A stretch of DNA of 64,000 nucleotides from Sindora glabra (Eukaryota; Streptophyta; Magnoliopsida; Fabales; Fabaceae). Each line of letters starts with the position of its first letter. Positions within the stretch are counted from its first letter, which is position 1. Below are positions 50,251 to 63,129 of this stretch, in pieces. The position numbers and the translations under genes are program-made. The notes beneath the pieces were generated by a model, which was not told the DNA's origin, searched no databases, and saw only the letters and a list, made by a program, of their open reading frames with translations. The stretch covers positions 501,001-565,000 of the forward strand of contig CM035236.1 in the NCBI GenBank assembly GCA_020226215.1, in the 5' to 3' direction.

Positions 50251-50870
50251 GAAATAATATATCTCATTTAACTTGCTTTTTTAGATAATAGAATAAATTT
50301 TAGTATATTAAATGTGAAACATTACTTGAAAAGTTCTTCCTCCCAAATTAGTGTATAAGTAAGTTATATGACCTATAGGTTATGGATTTTTAGTAGTCTA
50401 ATCTATTTTTATGACTTAATTTTTTACTTTTTTTTTAAAATAGACTAGGTTATAATAATTAAAGTTATTCTAATGGCTTATTAAGCTTGTATAGTTAGGC
50501 TAATAGATTATGCCAAATCTTGAAAAAATTTATGTATAAATTAAGTCTGCATAAGCTTAAAGGTAAGTTACAATAGGTTTGAAGCTATATTAGGCTTAAT
50601 ACTTTTTTATGTAGGCATAATATATCTTAAGCAAAGCCTTACTCAATTTAATTTACATTCTTTACTCAATTTAATTTACATTCATTCTTACTTTCAAAAA
50701 ATTTATAAAAAAAAGACTACTTGTCTTATTAAGTGACAAAAATAAATTAAAATTTTAAAACATGAATTAAAATACAAATTTAAAACTTTTAATAATGAAT
50801 TTTATTTTTAATTGTAGTAGTAAAATAATGTCAATAAGAGTCGAAAGCCTTTAAATCATGCGGTATATAG
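50251..50870. other. No gene recognised
   Basis: AT-rich DNA without coding sequence. 'actcaatttaatttacattc' is duplicated in tandem at about 50,641-50,682. Confidence 0.4.
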
Positions 50871-51286
50871 TGTTTCATAAAGTTTTTATCTTTATTTGCA
50901 TCTAGGTTCAATTTTAAGACTTTATGGCTGTATTTGGTGATTTAGTCACTTTTATCATCACAAAAAAATAATGATAGTAATAAAAATTATAGTAATGAAA
51001 AATATTAATGGTAAAAATTTAAATGGATAAATGGATAGATCAAGCCTAATCTTTTGTGTATAGGTCTATCCATTATAATGTTTCATAAATCTTTTATCTT
51101 CCTTTGCATCTAGGTTCAATTTTAAGGCCTTATGATTGTGTTTAGTGATTTAATCACTTTTATCATCACTAAAAAAATAGTGATAGTTATAAAAATTATG
51201 GTGATGAAAAAGTATTAATGTTAAAAAATTAAATGGATAAATAGATGGATCAAGTCTAATATTTTATGTATGGGTTTATCCAACTT
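50871..51286. repeat. 208-bp tandem duplication
   Basis: Two adjacent copies (50,871 and 51,079) begin 'tgtttcataaa' and both contain 'gcatctaggttcaatttta' and 'cacttttatcatcac'. Each copy has a small hairpin around 'atcacta...tagtgat' (perfect in the second copy). Confidence 0.85.
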
Positions 51287-52151
51287 ATTTTTTTGGTCGT
51301 CTTTACTATTAACTATTTTATTAGAAAATAAAACCTTTCCTCTTCTTACAAAAAGGATAAGGTCATTTTCAAAGAGAAGTAAATATATAATTTTATTTCA
51401 TTTGATGGTTTCAATGAAACAATAATGGATCTCAGAGTAAAAGTTGTGTCTTTGTCTCTCTAAAAATAATAGAAAATTGATAAAAAAAAAGATAGAATTC
51501 CCAATCTATTTGATTAATTGCTAATAGTTATCAATTAAAGGCTATTAAAAAGGTGGATATACTAAAAATGTTTGCTAAAACTAACTCTTGAATTATTTAT
51601 TAATGTAAAATGATATAAAAAAGAGTAAACATAACATTTAATCTCTTATTTATAAAGATAGTAACTATTACATCTCTCAAATTTCATAACTGACATTGTT
51701 AATCCCTTATTTTTATTTTTATTATAATTATTCATCCCTCTATTCACTTGAAATATTAAAATAAATAAAAAATATTGAAACTGATTATTAAAAAAATGCT
51801 TTAATAATATCAAATACATGCTTATTTTTTAATTTTTTAATTTTTATTATTTATTTTAGTGCTAAATGTGAAGAAAAATAAATAATTATAACAAGATAAA
51901 AATAAATGACCAATATTGCTAGTTATGAAAGTTAAAAGATGTAATAATTACTATTTTTATAAATGAAAAACTAAATATTATATTTACTTTATAAAAAATT
52001 GTTAATATCAATACATGTAAAATGTAAAATAATTCCGTTTTACTTTGAGGTAAAATCATATTATTAATATTTAAGATATTTAATATAAGAATATATTTAT
52101 CTTAAAATTTAATTAAATATATTTTATTACAATACATGTTTATTTACTTAC
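51287..52151. other. No gene recognised
   Basis: Very AT-rich DNA between the tandem duplication and the Tat element. No coding frame or RNA gene. Confidence 0.45.
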
Positions 52152-52643
52152 TGATAATGACCAAAATGTTCAACCAAATTTAATTTAGTCGGATATAAAC
52201 ATGACTGACTTAGGCCATATAAGTACCCATCTTGCTACTAAGGGTAAAACTTAATCAAACCCTTAACTCAAGCTAGCATTGGCTAAAAAAGTAATCCAAT
52301 TAGCAAAGATTCTATCTGAATATTAGTTATTAACTTAAACAAAGATTGAATGCCTTCTTTAATGATAAAAAATCAACCATAATAAAGATTACTATCTATT
52401 TACCTAATTTCTAACTCACTCATTCACAATTAAACTTCTATGAAAGGATTTTAAGGCACACTATCAAGACTAACACATAACTTTTAATATACTTTATGTA
52501 AAAAGCTTTTATTAACTTAAGCATTAAAGTGTGCTCGATGGGCCATCCTTTATCATGTACACTTGACCCTTTTGTTCCCTATACAGACAAAGTTCGACTT
52601 GACTGAACCTCTCCTAATCAGTTAGCCAAGAAAGTATTTGTCA
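52152..52643 (+). repeat. 5' LTR of Tat element
   Basis: Starts 'tgataatgaccaaaatg' and ends 'aaagtatttgtca'. It aligns along its length with 63,130-63,583; the 3' copy lacks about 40 bp around 52,545-52,590. Confidence 0.85.
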
Positions 52644-52661
52644 TTTGGCACCTTCCATGGC
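52644..52661 (+). promoter_or_regulatory. Degraded primer-binding site
   Basis: 'tttggcaccttccatgg' follows the LTR end directly and resembles the TTGGCGCC-type primer sites of Tat elements; the tRNA cannot be named. Confidence 0.45.
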
Positions 52662-54270
52662 TTACCTAACTATTATATCTTGCAATATACATATTGCATC
52701 CTCCTGACACCCTCCAACTGATCTTCCTATCAAATCCTTACTCTTTCAACCTAAAGGTAAGAGTTGAAAGTTAATAACCATATCATTTTCCTAATTGAGT
52801 AAGATCGCTATTACACCATAGAAATAAAAAAAAATGTTCTCATAGAATAAGTTACTTACTTGAGAGCAGAGCTACAAGCTTTTCAATAACCATATTAACA
52901 TCAACAAATAGGTATCCCATTACTCTTAAGTCCTCAATCCACCTCCTTGGTCACATCAAGCCTAGTGTTATCCTCACCACCTTCCTCACCTCCGTCATCA
53001 TCACTGCACTTGTAGATTCCATTCAAAATGCCATCAGTTCCACCTGACCATATAGTATCTGCATCCTTTAATCCAATCAAACAACATTTTCTTTTAACAT
53101 CAAACATCCTTATTGCCTAAGTATCATAGTCCATAACATCGCTAACCATTCTAACATTCCCTCTACTAATATTTCCACCATAAAAATCACTACCTTTCCT
53201 ATTAATAAATCTTAGCACTCAACATATATGAACAATGGCCTAAACATGAAGAATACAATCCACTCTTCCTGGCCATAAGGTAAAATAATTCACAAGATAA
53301 ACAATATTATAATTTCTCTTCCTCAAAAGAGGGAGACTATCCCTTCATTATTGAAATCAAATTACTCTATTACCATACTATTTCAAATTTCCCACACACT
53401 TGGAAGCATATAATGGTGCTTTAGATTTAGTGTAACATCTTGAAGCATTTCAAGCATCTATGCTCCTTTTGGGTGCCCCAAATGCAATCATGTGTTAAGC
53501 ATTTTCAACAATATTAAGGAAGACAAGTCTATAATGGTTTACCACTCTCCTTAATCAATCCATTACCAATTTTAAATAATTGACTAAAACTTTTTAAGCT
53601 CATTTTGTAACCAGTAGACCATATTGAAAGACTTTTATCACTTTAGTGAACTTATAATAAGGCTAATGTGAAACACTTAGAGAATACTTTACCCAATTCA
53701 ATGATATTGCCTTTAAAATCAAATATTTTAATGAAAAAGTCACCATTCATCAATTAATAGCCAAGTTACAATTAGGATACCTTACCTTCTCCTTTACTAA
53801 ACGAGCTAAAGTGAAAAAATTCATAAATGTAGAATAATTGGACTTAAACAAACAACAACATCATTATGGATAAATAAAGCTTAACCAAAGTATTTAGTCA
53901 AACTAAGGGAGAAAGTGAGACAAAGATAGAAATAGACTAATACCATGAGGTTGATTTAATAACTATGAGCCTTTAAATAGAATACTAAGTAAAATAGTCC
54001 ACAATATCAAAGTAACTAAACTAATTAAATTTCCAATATCAAAGAAGAGAAAGCATTATCTTGTTGACTAGACAAAATTTTGCAAATTTCATAAAGATTA
54101 TAGCTATGACACAAATGAATGAATTACTCTAAAGGATGACATTGAACATTTATCCAATAGGGTTACCTTTCAAATGCAAAATGTACAAGATGAATAGTGA
54201 GTATGATAAGTGTGAAAGATAAGGAAAAAAGGGAAGAGAAGAATAACATCAGCCAAAAGATTTAAAAGTA
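52662..54270 (+). other. Gag region of Tat element, not readable
   Basis: By position this is leader and gag. I could not read convincing capsid motifs; frames are short and stop-rich. Confidence 0.4.
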
Positions 54271-54274
54271 CAAA

Positions 54275-54900
54275 TAATTGAAATTATCATTGGAGGTTTC
54301 ATAAGAGGAGGAAATTTAAACTACTTCAAAAAAAAGACACATTAGACAAGTTCTTACAATGAGGCAAAAGAAGCTAAAAAGTGTTCAAGTCCATCACCTT
54401 TACAAAGAAGGGTTTTGGTGAAATCAATTAGGATCATGATGATCCGATGGTAATCATTGCTTTAATTTATAACTTTTTAATAAAGTGCATACTAGTTAGT
54501 CAAGCTCATCCGACTTCCTCTATTTTGAAATAGTGAAAAATATAAGTTTCATAAAAAATATATACAAGCCATACAAAGGAGTACTCATTGGATTTTAGGA
54601 AACTAAGTATAAGTAAGAGGAATTGTCATGCTAAGAGTTACTCTTAGTTTTAAGAATAATGTAAAAATGATCGATGTGGATTTTCTAATGATTTCAATGC
54701 CAAATACCATTTATAATACCCTCCTAGGTAGACCTTCACTGACTAAAACAAGTGTTATTGTATTCACTTCGTATTTATTAATTAAATTTAAGACTCCAGT
54801 TAGAATAGGACATGTAAGGGGAGATCAAAAATTGGCATGCTAGTGTTACATCGTCAATCTAAAAGGAAAAAAAGCCTAACAAGATATAACAAGATCTTTA
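54275..54900 (+). pseudogene. Tat protease region remnant
   Basis: About 54,280-54,310 reads EIIIGGFIRGGN, matching the INxISGG motif before the protease. 54,628-54,843 is an open frame with VDFLMISMPNTIYNTLLGRP and a terminal VRGDQKLA, matching the conserved FLVVDxPSAYNAILGRP...GEVRGDQ block. The DSGSS active site between them was not recovered. Confidence 0.75.
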
Positions 54901-55079
54901 AATGCCATAAAAAAACTATTAGGTAATGGACATAACTTTATTAGATGTTTGATTGAAAGATGCAAAACATTCAAAACCTAGAGCCAAATTAGAGGAAATC
55001 TAATTGTTCAAGCAAGACAATCAAAGAACCATTAAAATTAGGGAAAACTTCAAGCAAACTTTAATATGAGTACTTAAAG

Positions 55080-55870
55080 ATAATAAAGTGGTTTTTTCTT
55101 GGTCTCTGACCAACATGCTTGGAATCGACATTTAAATAGCCTATCATAAATTATTCCTTGATTTAAACATGAAACTAGTTTAACAAAAAAAATGAAATAT
55201 AGGCTCTAAAAGGTAGGTCATAGTAAAAAAGGAAGTCACTAAATTACTAAGAGTAGGATTTATCAACAAAGCTTCGCATACCATTTAGCTTATAAACAAA
55301 GCATTAGTTAAAAAATCAAATGGTATATGGAGAATGTGTGTAGACTAATAAATTTTAACAAAGCTTGTCCAAGGGATTCATACCCCAAATATAAATTGCT
55401 TGATGGATAGTTCTTCGAGCTTTAAGATCTTGAGCTTCAATGATGTCTTCTCAAGCTATAACTAAATTAAAATGTATCTGAGTAACAAAGATAAAATAAC
55501 ATTCCTAATACATCAAGGAGTATTTTATTACAAGGTAATGTCATTCGAAAAAAAAATGTAGGAGCATCATACCAATGCATGATGAAGAAAGTTTTTGCCC
55601 ATTATATAGGTAGAAACATAAAGGTTTATGTGGATGATATGATTATCAAATCACTTAGTGAAGAGAAACATTGGAAAGATATTTCTAAAGCATTCAATGT
55701 ACTTAAAAAATACAAAATAAGGGTTAACTTTAAAAAAGTACATTTGAAGTAGAAGTAGGAAAATTCTAAGGATTCATGCTCATAAAAAGTGGGATTGAGG
55801 CAAACCCTTCTAAATGCCAACTAATCATTGAAATGAAAAGCCCACGAGTGTAAAGGAAAATTAAACCTTA
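55080..55870 (+). pseudogene. Tat reverse transcriptase remnant
   Basis: Reads VVFSWSLTNMLGID, then VTKLLRVGFI, VKKSNGIWRMCVD, and the catalytic YVDDMIIKS at 55,627-55,653, followed by FNVLKKYKIRVNFKKV. Several stops and frameshifts precede the catalytic motif. Confidence 0.85.
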
Positions 55871-56790
55871 AACAACTAATTAGCAGCACTTTCTGGTTTT
55901 TATTTAGATTGATAGATGAGTATTTCCTACTTTATTCTCTATTAAAAGATTTTCACAAGTTTAAATGAAACTATAAGTGCAAGAAGGCTTTTCTTAAACT
56001 AAAAGATTATCTAACTACTCCTCTCATACTATGCCGATTGGATTAAGGAGATACACTTTACTTATACTTGGTAATGTTAGAAGTGGCAATTAGCTCGACA
56101 TTAGTAAAATAAGAAGGTGATGCTAAAAAACTAATTTATTTCATAAGTAAAGTTTTGCATGGTCCCAAATTAAGGCATCAAAAGATTGAAAAGATAGCAC
56201 ATGCTTTCCTGTTCACGTCCAAAAAATTGAAGCCATACTTTCAGAGTCATCAAATAGTCCTTCAGATAAATGCATCCATTTAATAAGTTATACAGAAGCC
56301 TAACTTAGTCAGTTAACTACTTGCATGATCTATTGAACTATCAAAATATAGTATACTTTATAAATCAAGGAGATTGATGAAAGCAAAAGTGCTCATAGAC
56401 TTCGTGGTCAAATTAACCAAAGAAGAGCAAAAATAACCTCAACAAGTAACTATGTGGTTAATGTATGTGGATGGGTTCTAAAAAAAAAATGGCTATAGAG
56501 CAAGTATAATTTTAGAGGAAATAAGGTCTAACTAGAGTAGTCAGTTAAATTTGAATTTAAAATTACAAACAATCAAGCAGAATATTAAAGCACTTATTAC
56601 TAGATTGAAATTAGTTACCGAACAAGGTGTTAACTAAATTTAAATCTTCAATGATTCATATGCAGCAATAACCTAACTATAAAGAGAATATAAAGTGAAA
56701 ATGTCGATGTTGATCGAATACATGGAAAAGATGAAGTTACTTTTGAATAAATTTCAATATAAGTTGAGTGAAATCACTTAATTATAAAAA
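55871..56790 (+). pseudogene. Tat RNase H and second RNase H remnants
   Basis: The first part carries KKAFLKLKDYLTTPLIL, then YLYLVMLEVAISSTLV and HQKIEKIAHAFLF, the gypsy RNase H. At about 56,460-56,560 MYVDGF and GYRASIILEE match the start of the archaeal-type RNase H (YVDGSSN...GAGVILE), with FNDSYAAIT (FSDSQLVV motif) near 56,650. Broken by stops. Confidence 0.7.
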
Positions 56791-57039
56791 GGTATATGTT
56801 TTTTCAAAATTAATATGTGTGAAAGCAATAGTGAATAATTGATCAATTATCTAAGAGTTAATTAGTATCTCGAGCATTGATGAAAAAAAATCTAAAAATA
56901 GATGAGCCTCATTCAAGTATACTTCAAAGTAAGGAAGCTTCCTATTGATAAGATAGAAACTATATGAATTCAAAGAAACCTATTTCTACTTAAAAGGCAA
57001 TTGGCTATATAAACAAAGCTTCCACCCACCAATCCTATA

Positions 57040-58290
57040 ATGTTTACATTAGGAGGAAGTTAAATATGTACTTCAAAAGTTCCACAAAGGTATGTATAGA
57101 AGTCATCTAGCAAGAATAACCTTAGCCTTGAAAACTACAAGGTTAAGATATTATTGGTCAAGGAAGAAAAAAGAAGCTAAAGAATTTGTACAAAGTTGCA
57201 ATAAATGCCAAAAATTTGCTCAGATTAATAGGCAATTGTTAGCCTTGATGGAGAAATCTTTATTTCTTAGCCATTAGCAAAATAGGGAATTAACCTACTT
57301 ATGCCATTCTCAGTAACCATAGGATAAGCAAAATTCCTAATTGTGCTAGTCGAATACTTCACAAAATGAATTGAAAATGAATTACTTGCAACCATCATGG
57401 TTAGGAACATCTATAAGTTCCTTTGAAAATCTATTATATGTAGGTAAATATTTGGAACATTAATTTAATTAAATATTCCTAAAAGAGACTAACTATTCTT
57501 CATGTAGATTGGGCATACCAAAAACTTTAGTGTCAAATAATGGAACTTAGTTCACTATGGAAAGTTCCATAAACTTTTGCTATAAGTCCTACTCAACTTT
57601 TTGGAAATTTCTTTACTATATTTTAAAAAAACTTGTCTTACTCAACTCTTTAATCTTTAAAGATTGGGAATCAGATAAAGGTTCACATCTATTGAACACA
57701 CCTAATTGAATGAACAATCTAAATTGGCTAACCAAATAATTCTTGAAGGATTAAAAAATTAGAAAAAGCTAAAGGAAGATGGATCGAAGAACTATGAAAC
57801 ATCCTTTGATCATATAATATAATAATGCAATCAACTATAGGTAAAACTCTTTTTGTGCTAACATACAACTTAAAAGTAATGATTCTAATTGAACTAAGGG
57901 AAACTAAGAAAAAGAGAAAACATTATGAAGAATAAAAAAATAAATAAAAAGGGAAAAAACTTAGTTTTTTACCTTTAAGAATGAGAACTAGCTTATACGA
58001 ATGGAACAACATAAGAAAAAACTAGCGACCTACTTCAATAAATCAATCAAGAAAAGGGAATTCCTAAAAGGATTCCTAGCACTTAGATTAGTAGAGAGGC
58101 CTTGGAAATTTTTGAACAAAGGAAAAATTAGCCCTAAATTAGGAGGGCCCATTTAAAATCAAAGAAAGCATTTAGGAACGATGCCTATAGTGTAGAAACA
58201 TTTGAGGGAATATCCATTCCTCACATATAGAATGCAACACACTTGAAACAATATTATGTAAGCTTTTGAAATACTCAATAACTAAAGAAG
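57040..58290 (+). pseudogene. Tat integrase remnant
   Basis: 57,065-57,280 holds the HHCC zinc-binding part (FHKGMYRSHLA, then FVQSCNKCQKF). Core pieces follow (MPFSVTIG, LIVLVEYFTK). The C-terminal part includes GRWIEELCNILWSYN (about 57,778), KKREFLKGFLALRLVE (about 58,050) and a chromatin-side end with YRMQHT near 58,225. Stops and an A-rich run interrupt it. Confidence 0.75.
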
Positions 58291-58699
58291 TTTTTTTTTT
58301 TAAAAAAAAGATCTATCTAAGAAGAAGACTTCATACAAAAGCCTAAGTGGATCCCTTTAGCATAAAAGCCTAAGTGGCTTAAAAGCCCAAGCAAATCTCT
58401 TTAACATGAAAGACCCAAGTAACCCTTCATGAAAAATCAATGAGCTTCAAAAATATGATCTTTTTATAAAATCCTAAAAAGTAAATTTTCAAGCAATTGC
58501 AAAAACAAACACAAGTTCCAAACAAACTTTTATATAAATGTAAGAAGTTCACTTAAACAAGCAAGCTAATTGGAAACTACAAACAAAATTTTGAATGCAA
58601 CAAGATAAGTAAATAAGTCCATTAGAAGCCATAAGCAAAAATTAAACAAAATAACACTTATAAAATTATCATAATATTTGACTAAAATATGGAACCCTT

Positions 58700-61600
58700 A
58701 TAAAAATTATCCAACTAAAATACCAAAAGCATTTAAAGAAATATAAAAATTCAAGAGGCATTCCCTTCCTTCTATATCAAGTTAGCTAAAGTTGAAACAC
58801 AATTAAGCTACATAACATCGATCGAAAAAGATGGATTAAAATGTTTTATTTGGTCAACAATTGAGTCAAATCCTAGCCTAAAAGGTGGCCAGCATTTACC
58901 TTGGGCATTTAACAACTTGGAATCCATGTCTTACACTTGAGCTTTTAAATTCCATATTTCGTCATCCTTTTTGTTTAAATTAACTTTCCACTTTTTTCTC
59001 TTTTCTACTTATAGATTCATTTGATTCCTTTGTTCCTCCTTAAGTTTTTCATCAAGTTCAATCTCTCTCTTCTTAGAATTAAGAAGTTTTTTATGTTTTT
59101 TTTTTCCAAATTTTATCGAGTGGATGCAAGACTTTGTTAAGCTAATTCCAATTGATGTCTAATGTGCAAGATTTTTATTATATTATTTCCTTCTATTTCA
59201 TATTTCTTAGTATGTTACATCTACTCAATTTCATAGAATTGGCCTTGATTTATAATTTAGAGTTAGTTTTTACATTGAATTAAAATTATTCAATTAATAT
59301 TAGATTTTGATACTATTTTAGTTTTTTGGCTATATCTTGGACTCTAGATGTCAAATTAGAGTGATTTGTATATTATCGAAAAGCTTAAAGAAAGCCTTAC
59401 AATTTTGATTTTAGTTAAAGCCCAGTTCAAACTCCAAGAAGGTATTATTTAGCTAAGAAGTTAAAGCCCTCTTTCTATCTTAACTGAGCTAGCTTTGATT
59501 TTATACCATATCTAGAGTTACAGAGATCTAATTGATGTGAGACCAAGCTTCCTAAAACCTAGATCTATAACTTTGATGTTTATAGTTTACCAAAAAAAAA
59601 CCTAATTTTAATTCTCTCATATTAGATGGAAGTCAAGCCTATGAATTTTCACTGCTGTAAATCTTATGATTCATTACTTTTGTAAAATAGGTTCTGGACT
59701 TTTAAAAATTAGTAAAACCCATTCTTGTAACCCTAAGAGACATAGAATTCAAGTCCATTAACTTTTGAAGGTTAACAAGTCAAATGAGAAGGCAAGAACA
59801 CACAAGAGTTTTAAATACTACATAATTCAGCAAATAGTTTTTCTCCTTCTTCTAGTTTTCTTATTCTTCATCCATGAAAGGCTAAACACTTGGAGTTAAT
59901 CTAAGAATTTTCAGGCTCATCCCTATTGAATTATGAAATCTTAATTTGTAATTTTAATTTCTTTTCATTAATTTCCTCTTTCCCTAATTCTTTATTTGGA
60001 TGTTTCTAATTTAATTGAATTCTATATTTAAATCAATTTTTATCTAGCTTTTTCATGAATTATAGTGGTTACTTAACTTGGCTAATTTTAATTGATCAAA
60101 TTCTAGATGATTATCTAGTATAGAATTTATAAATTATTGTAGGGGTTCTAAATAATTTAAAGTTAAGAAATTAATTGGAATAATTAATTCTCTTGTGATT
60201 TATGATTAATCTATATTAAAAGCTCTTAAATCCTTAAAATGACTTCACTATATTGATTTTCTTTCTTATTATTTACTTTTATTTTTCTTATTTTCTTTAA
60301 TACATTTAATTTAATTAAGAATTAAAAACTCTTAATTTTGGTTTCATGTTCATTCTGCATTCTACATATTATCTAAAATTTGCCTATATTTTGTTTCATT
60401 GCTATTTTACTTTTTTTACATAAACTTCTATTTTTAGTGAATAAAAAAAGCTTAAATAATTATGTAATCATTGTTAGTAAGTCAATTAAGAAAAAGATAA
60501 TTTAAGGGATACTAGTGTATGACCTAGTTTGTCTCACTATATTGCATTATTTTCAATAAACCAGTAATAATCTAATTTTGGTACATAGCAACGCGCATGT
60601 CAACCTTTCAAAGAAGCATCATTATTCTACTTTACTAAAGGAATGGCCTCAAGGATAGTTCCAAATGCTTGACCTATCTTAATTATGGCAAAATGTAAGG
60701 TTGAATTACCACCAAACTCAATGCGATATTCTCTATTTTTTACTCAATTGATTTTAGTTACCAGTTAGCTTCATGACTAAGGAGAATAATCCATATTCTT
60801 ATACCATAAACTTTGTGGTAGACTAGCATAGGGAGAAACTTTGATTAGAGTTATCTCAAATTAAAGCACTTCACTTGACTCCTTGACGTCTTAAATGCTC
60901 ACATTCTTAACCATCTCTTTGGTCGGACACTTCTTAGCAATTGATTCTATATCTCTTTTTTGCTTCATCTTTTTTGGGAGTGAACTTTGTCTAAATAGAT
61001 GCAAGTAAGGTCTTCGAGACTTGGACTTTTGAAACATCCTACTGTTGTAAAGTGACAATAGAAGTATCTTTGTCTAAACCTAACTCAAGCATTTGAGTCA
61101 TGGCAACAAAATTACCTTCTTTTTCTTGTTCTTTTTCCTTGTAAGTACTCCTCATAAGCATAATTCAAACAAGATCCATCATGAAAGGAAAGGTAAAAAA
61201 ATCACTAATACTTAATCATTAATCTACAAAAGCATAAGAGGATTAAACGCTAATGGAAAAAAGAATACTTAAACACTAGCAAAATATACATACTATGAAC
61301 AAGATGTATATAAAGCAATTTTTTTCTAGACACAGCAAAATAACTAAACGATATGTCTTGATCTTTAACATTAAAACTTTGAAACATAGGAGGAGTGGAA
61401 TGCTCATAACCCTTAACCTATTTAATAGGACAAAGCTATTTGCCATTCAAAATCTAACATACCTCAATGTCACCTACCATTCAGACCTTGAAAAGCTATT
61501 TTTCTACCCTTTCATACTAGTAATCAAATTAGTGAAAAGAAGCTAATTGAACTATTGCATAATATGCATCCATCTTCTATTCTTCTAGTAGAAAAAGGTA

Positions 61601-62110
61601 AAAAAATAAGAGAAAATCATCGAGTTATAAGATTTCAAGTCTAACTTGTCACAAAGAGTTTCAAAGCAAGCTAAAAGATATCATATGTTTCAAGTTAATT
61701 GCATTAGATAAACATTCAAATGCTTCATTACATGTTGTTGGAAGGGTGAGAAAGGTGGAGAGATACTAACTTGCCAGGCAATATCATGATAAAATATAAA
61801 AAAGGAATTTGTGTTGAACCTACAAGCTCACTTGTCTTTCTCAGTTAGCACAAACTCTATTCTTATATCAGTAATGATAAGGTAACAAGACTAAAGATAA
61901 AAAATAACATTTTTCTTAATTCACTAATCGGTCGACGAAGTTCTTTTTACATTAATATGTGCTCATTTCAAATCTTCAAGGTAGTCCTCTAAACAAGAAG
62001 TGAAACCTTCACCCTACACAGAATGAGACTAATTAACCATAAATATAATAAGAAGCATAGCAAAAATGTGACCAATAAGTTGCCCCTCTTCAGAAAAAGG
62101 AATAGATGAC
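58700..62110 (-). pseudogene. Antisense ORF of Tat element, split by nested LTR
   Basis: On the minus strand, from right to left: LESSIPFSEEGQLIGHIFAM (about 62,113), then LEDYLEDLK; EFVLTEKDK and CRFNTNSFF, then WQVSISPPFSPF (about 61,870-61,740), and LLACFETLCDKLDLK. This matches the 'putative gypsy type transposon' domain (Transposase_28-like). About 60,960-60,603 continues with IESIAKKCPTKEMVKNV and EYRIEFGGNS. The frame then meets the nested Athila LTR (59,163-60,602) and resumes at 59,158-58,740 as a coiled coil (KNFLILRREIELDEKLKEE, then GFDSIVDQIKHFNPSFSIDV). Stops are present. Confidence 0.6.
59163..60602 (+). repeat. Solo Athila-type LTR nested in Tat antisense ORF
   Basis: Starts 'tgtgcaagattttt', ends 'gcaacgcgcatgtca', and aligns with 18,541-20,131 along its length. 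No Athila interior adjoins either side, so it is a solo LTR left by recombination. A clear target duplication was not found (tctaa before, acctt after). Confidence 0.75.
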
Positions 62111-63112
62111 TCTAAATAATGAATAAAAGACAATGGAAATGAAATACTACGTTAAAAGGCTTGATTAAGTGAGTTCAAGGATAAAATTGATGAGCAAGAT
62201 GAAATGGAATAAATTTCAGGTAAAGTGGACATCAAACGACCAAAGAACCTTCAAAAAAACAAGTTGAAGGTTAAAATTTTGAATAAAAACTAAAAATAAG
62301 GATAAATAACTATTTACAATGCAAAAATGAAAAAAGCAATTTCGTAGTATCCATCTATATCAAATAAGGCACATGAAATGTTTTTGCTAATAATCTTTAA
62401 GAAATGATAAGACATATACTAAGAAACCAACAAAAAGGAATATGAACAATAGACAAGAGCATACATTTACAAATACATAAAGAAAAATACAACAAAACAA
62501 AAAGAGACATACCTAGAAGCAAAACACAATAGCAATATGTCAAAAACACTTTTAAAGATCTTGAAAGGCAAACAAACTTATAGAAAATTGAATATAGACT
62601 TGAATAAGATGAACTAAAATAATCAAAGAGTGGAGAAAAGATGCTAAAGGAAATATATAAAGCTTTTTCCTTAACAATTGAGATGTAATCTCAAGAAAAA
62701 CAAATGATGAAATCTAAAGTCTAGTAAGAAAGTTTGAAATCTGAAGCCAAACTGTGTTTCCCATTTAAACAAAAATAATGGAAATCAATGGCCAAGGTCA
62801 ATAAAGATGAATGGCCATGATAAAGATCCTTATGACAAGTCACATCCATGTCAGACATAGAGACCAGCGCTAATAAATAAAGAAGACATGCGAGCCTTAA
62901 ATCAACTATTTTCTTAATCCAATTAAAGCCTTAAAAAGATAGAACAAAAAATGCAAGTTTATCTAATCTGATTACTTAATATACAATCTCTTTGAACTAA
63001 AGCTCTATGTTGAGGCAATAGCACATAAGAAAATAAATGATTCAATCGTCCTTAAATGGCACTTGTAGCATTAACCTATTACATAATACTAAAAACATCT
63101 CCATTCACCCCT

Positions 63113-63129
63113 AAAGAAGAATAAGCAAG
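63113..63129 (+). promoter_or_regulatory. Polypurine tract of Tat element
   Basis: 'aaagaagaataagcaag' lies immediately before the 3' LTR start and is all purine apart from two bases. Confidence 0.6.
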
